DNA of 64,000 bases, from the NCBI RefSeq assembly GCF_963576675.1, contig NC_088911.1:131815929-131879928 (forward strand), written 5' to 3'. Within the stretch, counting starts at the first letter, position 1; every line of letters begins with the position of its first letter. A program made the translations under genes and the position numbers. Under the pieces are notes generated by a model. The model had not been told where the DNA came from. It made no database searches and was given only the letters and a program-made list of their open reading frames with translations. Below, piece by piece: positions 53,400 to 64,000 of the stretch. The stretch is from Euphorbia lathyris (lineage: Eukaryota; Streptophyta; Magnoliopsida; Malpighiales; Euphorbiaceae).

Positions 53400-56147
53400 C
53401 AGGGACAGATTCAGGGTGGGGGCAATGGGGGCACTTGCCCCCACTGAGTTCTAGCAATTTTTTAGCCCCTGGTTAGTATGATTTGGGGTTTTGGAGGTTT
53501 GCCCCCATTTGTCGGCGGTGGAGTGTGTTGAAACACCTTTCCACATTATTTTGATTTGACAAAATTATTTAAGTTAATCCATGATTAAGGGGAAATAAAA
53601 TTTAAGTGCTTTGATTTAATTGTACTAATATGTTTGTTCAATGTTGAGTATAAGTATAAATGAAAACAGAATAAAAAAGTAAGACATGACGAAGTCAGCA
53701 TGAGAACACAACACAAGCTGAGTGAAGTGAACTCAGCATAATAGAAGAAAAGTCATCTTCAGAACAAATACTTAAAGATGAAGCTGACCAAAAAAGCTGA
53801 GTGGAACGCAACTCAATATCAAAGAAGAGAAGTCTTCCTCTAAACTAATGCTTGCAGACGAAGCTGATCACGGAAGCTGAGTAAGAATATGACTCAGAAA
53901 CAAAGAACAAAAGCAACGTCAATACAGTCAAGCTGACTGTTCGTCAGGACAACACGAATGATTCGTTTGCTAGAAGACAAGATCCGATAACTGTCTGCAC
54001 CAATAATAGAAACCTTGGAATTATGCACAGAGTCAATTTCGAGATGCATGGTCAACTGTCCGTTAGCTAAAAGACGAACTGGCACTAGAAGACGCACCTG
54101 CGGGAAGAAGACAAGCCTGACGCCTGCTAATTTCAGACGACAAGATTGGCCTGCAGATCTGAAACTGACCAGAATAATGACGCAATTGATCCGTTTGAAT
54201 CCAACGGATAATTCCAGATTCAAATCATTAGAGCTTCAGACCTCAACTTTAAAAGGACAAGTTCATTCTTGGATCTTTAGCCGATTGCCGAAATACAAAA
54301 AGAGAAAAAGAGAATACATACAAAGCACATTCAAACAAGAAAAAGATCTTACACCAAACTTCCATTTCTGTGTAAAAGCTAGATTGATTTTGTAATCATC
54401 TAAAGTGTTCTTCATCTAGAAAGAACAAGTTTGTATCAATTGTAAAATTGAGAGAGTTGTGCTGAGTACTCGGTTTTAAGTACTCAGTGGTAGAGAAATA
54501 TAGGTGTTCGGTTATAGCATTTAGTAGGAGTTGAGTAGACGAATAGAGGAAGGTACTCTTGCATATTCAACTGCCTTGTAAACGGTTTGTGCTCTATCTT
54601 TAAAGAGCTCAGTATTGGATTGAAAAAGCCCGGAGGGACTCTAGGGACTGGACGTAGGCGGGGAGGCCGAACCAGGATAAGTCGTGCTGAGTAATTTCTA
54701 ACTCCCTCTCAATATATCTATTTATATGTTGCTTGATTAAATTGCTCAGAATATAAATTGTAAACGCTGACACTGAGTAATCTTGGTGCTGAGTTGGAAG
54801 CTGACCTCAAGTGTTAATTCCCAACTCACAAGTAAAATAGTTCTAGTCAGCATCTGACTAAAGCTATCTTACATCTCTCGGCCGTGCTGACCTAAACTAA
54901 GTTAAGTAAATTAAAGAATTGATTAAGTCAGCATAATTAAGTGAAAAAGTTACATTAGTTCCTAACCCCCCATTGGAACTAATCACACGGGACCAACAGA
55001 ATGGAGGTTCTGCTGAGAGTTCACGTCTTAAAGGTTGAAGAAGATAGTTTAGGGTTTGTTTTATATTTCCTTCCTCTCCTTTAACAAAACGACGCCGTTT
55101 CCACTTAAGTGTGGAATGGCATCGTTTTGTCCAATGAAACATTGAAGAAAAAAAGCCTAATTCTAATACCTATAATGTCGATCCCTAATTCCTCAAAGGC
55201 AGAAATCAAAATCCAAAATTGGAAATCCCTTGGTTCTTGAAAATCTGGTTCGAGATAAATCAAAGAGATTTTTTTTCTGTAGACTGTTGTTGTTGGACAA
55301 GCTGGTATATCTTAGCATCCAATTCTTGGTTTTTCGATTCCGACTACGAAAAATACTTGATTATTTTGTAAGGGTTTATGAACTTGAATATGATATATTT
55401 TTTTAATGTATGATGTTTATACTTTCCAATTGCTAAAATATATGCAATTAAACCATTTCGATGGGAAAGGGAAAGCATTTCATATTGGACACTTGTTAAT
55501 TGTTATATTGGAGTTGTTGGGAAATTTTTAGGATATTAATAGTTAACTTGAATATTTGGTTTCACTACATAGAATTCATTGTCTTTTGATCCATTGTTTA
55601 TTAGCTAGCTAGAATTCAGTCTTTGTATTTCTCTTTGCTTGGAGTTGCAGGAGATAAGGTGATTTTTGGGTATGTTCCTTTGATTAGAAAGAAACATTTA
55701 TTTGTTTCTAAACATAGCAGTGAGAGAGAAATTCTATGATTGATACTCCCGAAATAATACGTGATTGATGCTTTTGTACACATTTATTTTTTTAACACAA
55801 TTTCTATGCATAATAGTAGAAATTCTTATCTTGAGGAAGTATATTCATCAATATCAATTAGGGGTAGCATTCTGTGTAATTAAATCTTTATGTTAATGAT
55901 GAGATTAGTGTGAAACAATTTATCCTAACCCAATCTTAAAATTTTATACCATACTTAGTATCAACCCAATCAAGTTAGTGTTGTGTTTGCGAATCACATA
56001 TAAATCTATTACCTCGTCTAATGGTGACATTTAAAAATACAAGATGATAAATCTTTGGAAAAATCCTTGATAAATGTTTAGTATAATCTAATATTAATGT
56101 TTTGTTCCTTTTGCCCCCACTAGTTGAAATTTCAGAATTCGTCCCTG
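53400..56147. mobile_element. hAT-like non-autonomous element carrying a Sirevirus solo LTR
   Basis: Ends CAGGGACAGATTC and GAATTCGTCCCTG (inverted), subterminal GGGGGC on both sides. Flanks TTCACTTC (53,392-53,399) and TTCAATTC (56,148-56,155), an 8-bp TSD with one mismatch. Without the solo LTR and its TSD copy it is about 1.27 kb. No transposase motif seen in the remaining sequence (53,400-53,525 and 55,000-56,147). Confidence 0.85.
53526..54998 (+). mobile_element. Sirevirus-family solo LTR within the hAT-like element
   Basis: TGTTGAAACACC...GGGACCAACA, 1473 bp, close to the LTRs of the 16.7-31.8 kb element. Flanks GAGTG (53,521-53,525) and GAATG (54,999-55,003), 4 of 5. The TATA position reads TTTAAAAGGAC (near 54,247), a change from TATAAAAGGAC. 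Confidence 0.93.
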
Positions 56148-56155
56148 TTCAATTC

Positions 56156-56460
56156 CACTGAAATTTTGGAATTATTCTATAGAATACACTGTACGATTAA
56201 TTAATCTTCTCCCTACACGTCTTCTGCAAAATAAATCTCTCTTTGAGAAAGCCTTCAACACAAAACCAAACTTATCTAAACTCCGAGTTTTTGGCTATGA
56301 TATTTTTCCTCTACTCCAACCATATAATGTACACAAGTTTGAATTTCGATCCAAACTCTGTATATACCTTAGAGATTCACATAATCACAATGGTCATCTT
56401 TCTCTTGAAATTGAGCCAAATGGGGTCTATAATGTCAAGCATGTTTGATAACAAAATTTT
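56156..56460 (+). pseudogene. Copia integrase C-terminal region, continuation of 52.3-kb remnant
   Basis: LKFW right after the hAT TSD, then in one frame a segment matching the integrase C terminus (KSPFEKAFNTKPNLSKLRVF, then PLLQPYNVHKFEFRS and HNHNGHLSLEIEPNG). Stops at the end. Nothing recognisable follows to about 56,730. Confidence 0.8.
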
Positions 56461-56732
56461 CCTTCAATGATACAAAAGCTTCATCTTCTTCAATGGAACA
56501 TGTCTCACCATCGCTCATCTCCAATTAAATGAGGATAAACTAGAAAAAATGCAATATATCTATGAGTCGTCAACTATATCCCTATTAATATTACGACTGT
56601 TAAACTTCATTTTTTGCTATAAAAATTCACGAACTTGATATTGGTTTAACATTAAAGTTCAAATCAACATAAATCTATAAAAAAATTAACAAAATGAAAA
56701 CCTGGATAAATTTGAGTATATATTGGCTTTTA

Positions 56733-57030
56733 AAGGTAAATTTCTTACTTTTATTATGATTCATGAATTTCGAAATCTGACATTATGATCCGGAACTTTG
56801 CAATTTACTAACATGATGACTCCTCTTACTATTAACCAAGTCAAAATAACTAATGCATCTCTCAAAATGAGGAAGTCAAAGAATTAAAGTTGTTTAGAAT
56901 CACATTTTCCATGAAACTACTATTTTCGATATTCACAAATCACAATTTTTGAACTTTCTCTTTCTAAACAACCGTTAAAATACCTCAAAATTAAAAAAAT
57001 TAAGAATTAAAGTTGCTTTGAATATCATAA
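56733..57030. repeat. GGGTAAATT-family MITE, one arm
   Basis: GGTAAATTTCTTACTTTTATTATG and CATTATGATCCGGAACTTTGCA match the 9.16-10.21 kb element in its arm. The second arm is absent; a LINE fragment begins near 57,045. Confidence 0.55.
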
Positions 57031-57044
57031 TTATAAACTCTACG

Positions 57045-57592
57045 ATGCAAGCGACGCATCGTCTTCATCAGCAAACCCGGGCCAGCAGCGTCAACACCAG
57101 CGACCGCCGATCAGGGACTTAACAGCACAATTAACATTAAAACAAAAATGGGGGCCGTGATCAGAGATGCAACAAGTGCATTCTTATTCTGCAGCAGCAC
57201 CTTCATTCCAGGTACAAGAGGACCAAGAGTGATTGAGGCTCTTGCTTTACGCACAAGTCTGATCTGGTTAGCTTCTATGAATTATTTGCATGTGGAGTTT
57301 GAATCTGATGCTAAATTGGTTGTTGATGCAATTCATTCCTGCAAGAAAGATATCTCGGAGTTTGGATCGATTATTCATGATTGTCGACTTATTTTAAGAT
57401 CCAATCCTACATTTACATTGTCTTTTGTTTCTCGTTTAGCGAATAGGACTGCACATTTGGTAGTTAGACAGACCTATTCCAATATTAGCGATTTTCTGTC
57501 AATTATTGTATCAGAATGACTGTCAAACGTTATTGTTGAGGATGCAAATCCTACATTTATATGATTTTTCTATTTCAGGTTAAAAAAAAAAA
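57045..57592 (+). pseudogene. 5'-truncated LINE, RNase H end
   Basis: 57,148-57,519 reads MGAVIRDATSAFLFCS, VIEALALRTSLIWL, VEFESDAKLVVDAIHSCKKD, SRLANRTAHLVVRQ, clearly the same domain as the 0-5 kb LINE's C terminus. The preceding bases encode the degraded start of that domain. An A run at 57,581-57,591 is the tail. No TSD resolved. Confidence 0.85.
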
Positions 57593-57735
57593 CTATACTT
57601 TAAGGATTATTTACTATATTAAAGTGGTAATCTTATTCAACGGCAAAATGAATTATCTTGTCAATAAATTGCAAAGTTAATCATAATACCCTGTTTTCAA
57701 GGTCATGCACTATAATGAAAGTAAAGATATAATTA

Positions 57736-58264
57736 AGGCTTAATACACATCCAACTCCTTAAACTTGTAATTTTTTTTCACTTGGCCCTCTCAACTTAGG
57801 GGACAACCTCTCAACCCTCTCAACTTTCCAAAAACATCACGTAAAACCCCTTACACCCCTATGTTCGGTCAAAATATTGACCCGTATAGAAAACACGCTT
57901 GACTGTTGACCACACCAATGCCACATGTCATTTTTTTTATTAAATTTTTTCAAGTGATTATTGTATGCGAGGTGTTGTCGCTGTTTGTCGTCGCAGCCTT
58001 ATCGAGGTGCTGAGGTTGGCGGTAGTGGTCGTCGAGGTGAAATCACTTGGAAAAATTTAATAAAAAAAGTGACATGTGGCATTGGTGTGGTCAACAGTCA
58101 AGCGCGTTTTCTATACGGGTCAATATTTTGACCGAACATATGGGTGTAATGGGCTGTATGTGATATTTTTGGAGAGTTGAGGGGGTTGAGAGGTTGTTCC
58201 CTAAGTTGAGGGTGCCAGGTGAAAAAAAGTTACAAGTTTAGGGGGTTGGGTGCCTATTAAACCT
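57736..58264. mobile_element. Long-TIR MITE (AGGCTTAATACAC...AAACCT), 529 bp
   Basis: Left AGGCTTAATACACATCCAAC against right (reverse complement) AGGTTTAATAGGCACCCAAC; arms run over 200 bp, including CAATATTTTGACC and GTGGCATTGGTGTGGTC against their inverses. Flanked by ATAATTA on both sides (57,729-57,735 and 58,265-58,271). The centre (about 57,965-58,040) is unique and GC-rich. Non-coding. Confidence 0.88.
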
Positions 58265-58271
58265 ATAATTA

Positions 58272-59948
58272 AGGTGTCATAACTGTAATTTATTCTTAAA
58301 AAATTTTAAAATCAGAACTTTATTATAGCACGTTTGAGGCTGTCGAACGGACAGGTGAATCCCTCCTTATTAATATAAGTTCATAATTACATAATAATAA
58401 ATTTTATTATTTAATATCATAACTTGAATCTCAAACAATAATTTAAAAATAAATGCTTCACTAAAGACTATAGTTTAGCTGTAACACTTTAACACTTTAA
58501 TTAACCTATTAATCATTTTTTATTATTGATAAAGTTCTTTATGTGCAAGTTGAATGCCTATATACTATACTCACTTATTATTTTGTTTCTAGTTAATTAA
58601 AAAGTTAAATTTGGACAAAGCCATATATAGCTGTAAAGTAAAACCAAATATTTCAAATATGCATTTATCGAACTAAAATTACTATAATGTAAATTCTGGT
58701 GTAATAATTAATTATGATAGTCATTAATTAATTAATTTTGCACTTAATATTCATCACATGTGATGCAAGCATCCAACCAACGATATGTGAGGAGACGAGT
58801 GATGGACGAAGTCGGACCAAAGAAATAATACACCAAAACAAAGAAAAAACCTTTTGCTGAAAAACAGAGTCACACGTCGTGTGGATTAATGAAATGAACA
58901 TCAGAGGTTCAACAGAAATTCCACACGCTGCATAATTCAAAACTCAGTTTTTATTATTGTTTTCAGCAGGAGTATCATTTTATATGCATTTGAAATTATA
59001 TTTTTTATAATTCAAAATAATGTTTTTATTATTTTTGTCGTAGTCTTAACTAAACTCTTAAAATTTGTTAAGAGAAGATTGATCATTAGAAGTCTGACGA
59101 ATTCGGTGATGATTAAAAGCTTAACGAGATGATTGATGGTTCTCTCTCAGGGTGGCATCTGACGTTCTTTGAGGATGACGGTTGAAACTCCTCGACATTG
59201 AGAGTTGATGTTCTTTGATCTTCCTCGAAGATGTACCTGTTACAGTGTGGGAAGAATGTTCTTTCCACAAACACTCTGATGCTAAAATCAATAGACGTAA
59301 TAATTGCTATGCTTCTATTTCTGTAAATCCAACCTTCATAACATTGAATGAACAACTATTTATAGCTTCTGAGATAGAAGTTACCTGGATGATGGAAGTT
59401 ACCCGAAAACTGTAATTCACAATCAGTCAAGTTTTCTGCTAAAAGCTGAGTTTTCCGATAATTAGGAGCTTAAGATGTACAATTATAACTGATAAAATAT
59501 TCAATGTATCAAATTGAAAATTTAAAAGCTTAATCAATAAAAAAAATCCAGAGAACTCAAAATGCTTTCTTCCAAAAAAATGTATAAACTAGAAAGTATG
59601 CTAATTTTAGGGCAATGGAGGTATTAATATTAATAAAGAAAAAAAAGGATAGGAACATGAGTTGGAGATTAAAATATATTTCCCTTGTGATTCATACATT
59701 AGAGCAATAAACATTATTTTATTAAAACGAGTTATATATTGCAATATTATATATAATGGACTGCACATGATAATATATATATTATTATCAACTTGTTTCA
59801 AATTAATAATATGGCAACAAATACTTCACAATTTTCTTGTTAAAACTTTATAATTTTATTTACTGTTTGAGAGTAATCTAATTTCTAAACTAAGTTTTCA
59901 TTTACAATGCTAAAATAATAATTGATTGAAAACATATTTAGCTTAATT
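58272..59948. other. Non-genic stretch, possible 3' LTR of the copia remnant to its right
   Basis: No gene is seen. A minus-strand TATA-like GCTATAAATAGTTG near 59,355-59,368 and the position just downstream of minus-strand copia pol suggest an LTR somewhere in 59.0-59.9 kb, but no TG/CA ends or partner were found. One isolated CACACGTCGTGTGG palindrome lies at 58,871-58,884. Confidence 0.3.
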
Positions 59949-61112
59949 AATTAGAGTTAATATCGAAGGACGAAGACTGAGGCAATCTCGAAGCAGGATA
60001 AAACGAGTACTCGATAGTGGCTTGGTTAGAATGTCTGCCACTTGATCATCAATAGGAATAAAGCGAACAGATAGAAACCCATTAGTCAATTGCTCACGAA
60101 CAAAGTGATAGTTCGGTTTAATGTCTTGGTCCGAGCATCAAAGACTGGATAAATGGTGAGGTAGATGGCACCAACATTGTCACACCAAAGCTGAACAGGT
60201 CGAGGGATGATGATTCGAAGTTCTAGAAGTATAGATTGAATCCACAGCAATTCGGTTGTAGCATTGGCAACTGCTTTGTACTCATTCTCCGTGGAGGAGC
60301 GTGCTATAGTGGGTTGCTTTCGAGTATTCCAAAAAACAAGACTATTGCCCAAAAAAACACAGAAGGCACCCAGTCACTATCCGAATAGTAGTTGCTTTGA
60401 TTGGGTTAGAGAAGTATGTGATGCCCAACGCGGTTGAGCCATGAATGTATCCAAGAACACGTTTGACCCCCTGTTAATGTTCATCTGTCGGGCAGTGCAG
60501 AAATTGACATAATTTGTTGACGGGAAAGGAAATTTCTAGATGAGTTAAGGTGAGATACTGAAGAGCCCCAACAATGCTTCTATATTCATCCCTCGAATCA
60601 AGAGGTGTGCTATGTTCTTTGGATAAGTTTGGTGTAGTGGCCATCAGTGTCGAGCATGGTTTACAATTATCCATTTTAACTCGGGCGAGAATATCTTTGG
60701 CATATTTGGCTTGAGAGAGATGAATGCCATGCTTTGAGCGTGTTATCTTAAGACCAAGAAAGTACGAAGTCGAACCCCGATTGTAGAAGGGAAATTCAGC
60801 CTTAATTGCCTTGATTGTGTCATGGATAAGAACACAACTGGTACTAGTGACCAAAATGTCATCAACATAACAAAGAATGTAGAACTTATCGGTTGCCATG
60901 TAATGGGTAAAGAGAGAGTTATCTGCTTATGACATGGAGAACCCGAGAGTGCACAAAAATTTTTTAAGGCGGAGAAACCATTCCCGAAGAGCCTGTTTAA
61001 GTCTGTATAGATATTTTTGGAGGAGGAAAACATGATCAGGGTGATCCTTGTCTTGAAAGTCTTGGGGTTGTTCCATGAAGATTGTTTCTATGAGATTGCC
61101 ATTAAGTAACCG
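59949..61112 (-). pseudogene. Decayed copia reverse transcriptase and RNase H
   Basis: Minus strand: LLNGNLIETIFM, QDKDHPDHVFLLQK, LYRLKQALREWFLRL, then ILCYVDDILVTSTS (YVDD intact), YFLGLKITRSKHGIHLSQAK, YRSIVGALQYLTLTHLEISF; then RNase H with ARSSTENEYKAVANATTELL and LWCDNVGAIYL, ending ADILTKPLSSTRF. Frameshifts near 60,470 and 60,900. No integrase or gag next to it; sequence switches to a plus-strand gypsy at about 61.12 kb. Confidence 0.9.
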
Positions 61113-61179
61113 GTTTGGATTATGAGGAAGAGTGAATAGGGACGAGAGTTTATGGGAAATAATGGATTGTGGATGGAGT

Positions 61180-61770
61180 GGGAAACGAATTTGTGTATGA
61201 TCATGAAGAAGATGAGTTAGAAGAGGAGATTGATGAAGAGGAGAACTAAGTCGAGAATGAGCTAGAAAGAAATGATGAACTTGGATCTTATGAAAGTGAA
61301 TTCGAGGATGGGGTTGAAGAGAGAGAACGCTTCCAAAGATGAGCTACATGAGGATGATGAATTCTATCATAATTCAAATGAACTTGATTATGATGAAAAT
61401 GATGGAGTTCTCCATGATAAAGATGAGTTTCAGAAAGTTGGTTTGGACTAACACAGGATCATTTATGAAGATGATAAAGATGGGATCTATCATGATGAGA
61501 GTGAGCATCAGATCATTGAGTGGAACCGAAATGAGGTTACCTATGAAGATGAGGATGATAGATTCCATTAAGATGATGACTTGGAGGATGTTGAGCGAAA
61601 CCAAAATGAAGATACTTATGAGGATGATGAAGATAAGTTCCATTATGACGATGAGTTGGGGAGTATTGAGTAGAGCCAAAACGGAGATACCTATGATGGT
61701 GATGATGTCGATGGGCATAATGTGTATTTGGTGACGAGGGTGATCATGTCTAGTGAAGAAGAGCATGACC
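61180..61770 (+). pseudogene. Gypsy gag C terminus with acidic tandem repeats
   Basis: Plus strand, frame interrupted by stops: units of 25-26 residues opening YED-(D/E)D and closing with NQNEDT/NRNEVT-like sequence (about three clear units, 61,465-61,690), ending EEEHDPRHQLFRTRC, the lead-in to a gypsy protease. The opposite-strand Ile/Met-rich open frame is only the complement of these GAT/GAA-rich repeats. Confidence 0.6.
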
Positions 61771-62110
61771 CACGACATCAATTATTTAGAACTCGGTGCC
61801 TAGTGATTATCAAGGGAGGAAACCAAATGAAATCATTAGTCGAGTTGCCTTGAGCAAGTTTGGTTTGGTTCTTGAGCCACATCCTAGACCTTATTGTACT
61901 GGTTGGGTCAACGAGGTAAAGTTTCAAGTTACTCATCGGTGTAAGGTTTCTTTCACCATTGGAGCTTATCAAGACAAAGCTACATGTGATGTTGTGGAGA
62001 TGGATGCTTGCCACGTGCTCTTAGGAAGGCCATGCTAATTTGATTATGATGCCTCATATGCGGGAAGAAGCAACACCTACACCATACATAAAGGCGGAAT
62101 CTGGTACATC
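61771..62110 (+). pseudogene. Gypsy protease (retropepsin) domain
   Basis: NEIISRVALSKFGLVLEPHP, then PYCTGWVNEVKF, CKVSFTIGAYQDKATCDVVE, MDACHVLLGRPC, YTIHKGGIWYIVTPI. Matches the body of plant gypsy retropepsins (CDVV-M-A-HILLGRPW). The active-site D-S-G segment is lost in a frameshift at about 61,790-61,810. Continues into 62,129. Confidence 0.82.
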
Positions 62111-62128
62111 GTTACACCTATAAAGAGT

Positions 62129-62881
62129 TTGTCTAGTGAGAATAGTAAAACCATCTTGAGAGCTTTTCCAACTCGGGAGTGGAATGTGAAGGGGTGCATC
62201 GGTAGAACGGGCGAGACATCACGTCACATTGACTTGGGTTCCGCGGATAATTTAGCTAGCTTCTCTCTGAATGAAGTCAAATCCAAAGAGGGGACTGAAG
62301 TCGAGAAAGGAAAGAGCAATATTGAAGATGGGGCAGTTGAACAAATGTCCGAAGGTGACAAGTACGTATCTTTCAACGAGCAACCTAAAGGGCTTCCACC
62401 TTTGGGGAAAATACTACGTGACATAGCATGGGATCCAGGAGATAGTCCACCTAGTCTTACACATGGTGAATTAAGCTCTAAGGAGGAGGATGAAGGTTAC
62501 CTTATGACGCCCTTTGGTAGAACCGAGACTCCTAGCATGTGTATGATACAAATGAATCCAATCGCCCACTTGGTAAAATCTGAACTTATTCTTTTTTGCT
62601 TTGTTGAAATATATGTGTTGGGATCTATGTTGTGTTTGTTGAGGAAGAACCTACCCTATGTGGAGTCTGTGAGAGGTGATCTTGTGGTGAATAATGTGAG
62701 CTTCATGGAGTATTTATTGAATAGGAATGGCGTCCTGGTGGATATAGAGAAGATGGAAGAAATTCAAGGTTTATGGGATAGTGGCCAAGTTAGTGAAGGA
62801 GCAAGTCTAGAAGTCTTGAGATTGTTAACCCAAGGCGAGGAGGGAGTTAATACGAGTGTTCTTAGGCTCACTATGAAGTGA
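62129..62881 (+). pseudogene. Gypsy pol remnant: linker and scrap of reverse transcriptase
   Basis: 250 open codons. The first part is acidic/charged linker without a known domain (SSENSKTILRAFPTREWN ... GKILRDIAWDPG). The last 65 residues, FMEYLLNRNGVLVDIEKMEEIQGLW onward, resemble the gypsy RT end (FLGY-v-GV-VDPEKI-AI--W), with the palm and YVDD absent. An internal deletion derivative. The openness may be chance or mark a derived coding sequence. Confidence 0.5.
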
Positions 62882-63533
62882 GTTGACAAGTGTCACCGGG
62901 ATATTCCATTTGATATCAGCTATGGACGAGTAGAGGTTGAGCCTAGCATTAGGGTTGATGACGTGAGATGTAGAGAAGTTCGAAAATATTAAATTCAAAG
63001 TCGTGTTGGGGTTTTAAAGAGTGCTCAATGGATCGCTCCAAATTGGGTTTATATGTTTCGTTGGGACATTCTATTCGAGGTAGGCCATGAGCGAGAGAAG
63101 GTTGTGGCAAATCTTCAAGTTAGTGATATGGAGACTGAAAGGGTCCGGGGGGTGGTCTATTCGACATGCCATGGGAAGTCAGAAGAGAATATACGATACT
63201 GTTGGGAAGTGGTTTGACAAGCTTCGCCGAGATCTACCATTTGATGTTGGTAGAACGTGGGAGACGAGTGTCACAGAGGATGAGAAGTGAGGTAAGACAC
63301 AAGTTGAAATGTAGGAGGAAGTTAGTATGAAGAAGGCGAATCCGAGAATATGTGGGATGAGCTTCTTGAATTCATTTCGAATAACACCTTGGTTCGATTT
63401 GAGAGTTTGGAGTCCGCTCAAGACTAACAAGCTTTGTCCATACATAACAGTAACTTGAGGTTAAGTTCTTTTTATGAGGGAGTGAATGATGTGGGCATCT
63501 CTTTTAAGGGTTCGAGTTCGAGCGAAGGGAGTC
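62882..63533. other. Degenerate tail of the gypsy element
   Basis: No gene. A phrase reading roughly CAC-GGGATATTCCATTTGATAT recurs three times in degenerate form (about 62,895, 63,062 and 63,215), suggesting old tandem repeats of about 160 bp. A purine stretch GCGAAGGGAGTC at 63,522-63,533 could be the polypurine tract. Confidence 0.4.
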
Positions 63534-64000
63534 TGTTGAGAAATGAAGCACAAGCAAGCACACATAGAAGAGGGACAAAACTGCCCCACACGGTGTGTCA
63601 GCCCTCCCACACCTCGTGTGGAGTGGGTCCTGGTTCTAAAGGAGATTGCAACGAGAACTTGAAAGGACGAGATTGCGCGATGAATGACAGAAGACCAGCC
63701 ACATGTCGTGTGGAGTGACCCCCACACACCATGTGGCTTCACTCACACGCCGTGTGGGGGAGAATTCCTGCACAAACGAACCTTTTAGACAATATCGTCA
63801 GTTTTCTGTCCTTTTTTTGAATTTACTGTTTTGCAACTCATGTATTTACTGTCTTGCCATTTAGGGTTAATAACCTAAATGCCATTTGAGCACTTCATTC
63901 TCATTCTACCCTTATCACTCTCTATTATTTTTAAACCTAGCTAGGGTTTTTGGTCTTTTACATTTTATTTGGAAGAGCTATATAAGCCTCCTTATTTGTA
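63534..64000 (+). repeat. Start of a gypsy 3' LTR with a palindrome array, cut by the window edge
   Basis: TGTTGAGAAATGAAGC follows a purine tract. Five CCACACGGCGTGTGG-like palindromes at 63,586, 63,606, 63,699, 63,722 and 63,743 lie about 220-390 bp upstream of a TATA-like CTATATAAGCC at 63,976-63,986. The LTR end is outside the window. Confidence 0.65.

Noticed and set aside
54015..54395. 126-codon open frame
   Set aside because: Lies entirely inside the Sirevirus solo LTR U3/R region; similar frames appear in the other LTR copies with breaks.
61374..61781. 135-codon Ile/Met-rich frame on the minus strand that looks like a membrane protein
   Set aside because: It is the complement of GAT/GAA-rich acidic gag repeats; hydrophobicity follows from the reverse reading.
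62129..62881. 250-codon frame as a novel gene
   Set aside because: It continues directly from a gypsy protease and ends in RT-like sequence; most simply an internally deleted pol.

Overview
This is nuclear DNA of a flowering plant, most likely a eudicot: AT-rich, dense in nested transposable elements, with canonical GT-AG introns. Only one intact host gene is recognisable, a six-exon SWEET sugar transporter (clade IV, SWEET16/17-like) on the minus strand at 44.4-49.2 kb. Almost everything else is retroelement or MITE sequence, much of it delimited here by exact target-site duplications (TSDs).

Layout. 0-5.07 kb: a plant L1-type LINE (ORF1 plus an ORF2 broken by three stops) inserted in a hAT-like GGTACCC-rich repeat. 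5.1-12.7 kb: AT-rich DNA with MITEs and tandem duplications. 12.7-35.8 kb: an old, decayed Ty3/gypsy element (gag, protease, RT, RNase H and integrase zinc-finger pieces in order, plus strand) split by later insertions: a complete 15.1-kb Sirevirus-type Ty1/copia element (16,681-31,822, minus strand, TSD AAGAT), which itself holds two solo LTRs, and a 2.35-kb solo LTR (32,261-34,608) with a 535-bp solo LTR inside it. 35.8-43.1 kb: a young 7.3-kb LTR element (TSD CTACT) with no recognisable gag or pol, which codes for an acidic protein with 109-residue repeats. 43.1-44.4 kb: a copia-type LTR/PBS remnant and degenerate repeats.

44.4-49.2 kb: the SWEET gene, whose two long introns (about 1.8 and 1.9 kb) hold a foldback MITE each, a SINE and LINE tails. 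49.4-58.3 kb: SINE, a MULE-type MITE, three LINE fragments, a copia remnant interrupted by a hAT-like element that carries another Sirevirus solo LTR, and a further MITE. 59.9-61.1 kb: minus-strand copia RT/RNase H remnant. 61.2-64 kb: decayed gypsy with acidic gag repeats, protease, an RT scrap and the start of its 3' LTR at the window edge.

The most notable pattern is that three unrelated LTRs (35.8/41.2 kb pair, 28.6 kb, 63.5 kb) each carry an array of short GC-rich palindromes in U3 a few hundred bases upstream of a TATA box, each with a different motif; the Sirevirus LTR carries spaced inverted pairs in the same place. The pol-less 7.3-kb element with its acidic repeat protein is the best candidate for something undescribed. 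All coordinates for TSDs and splice sites were read directly from the sequence; family names are by motif recognition without database search.
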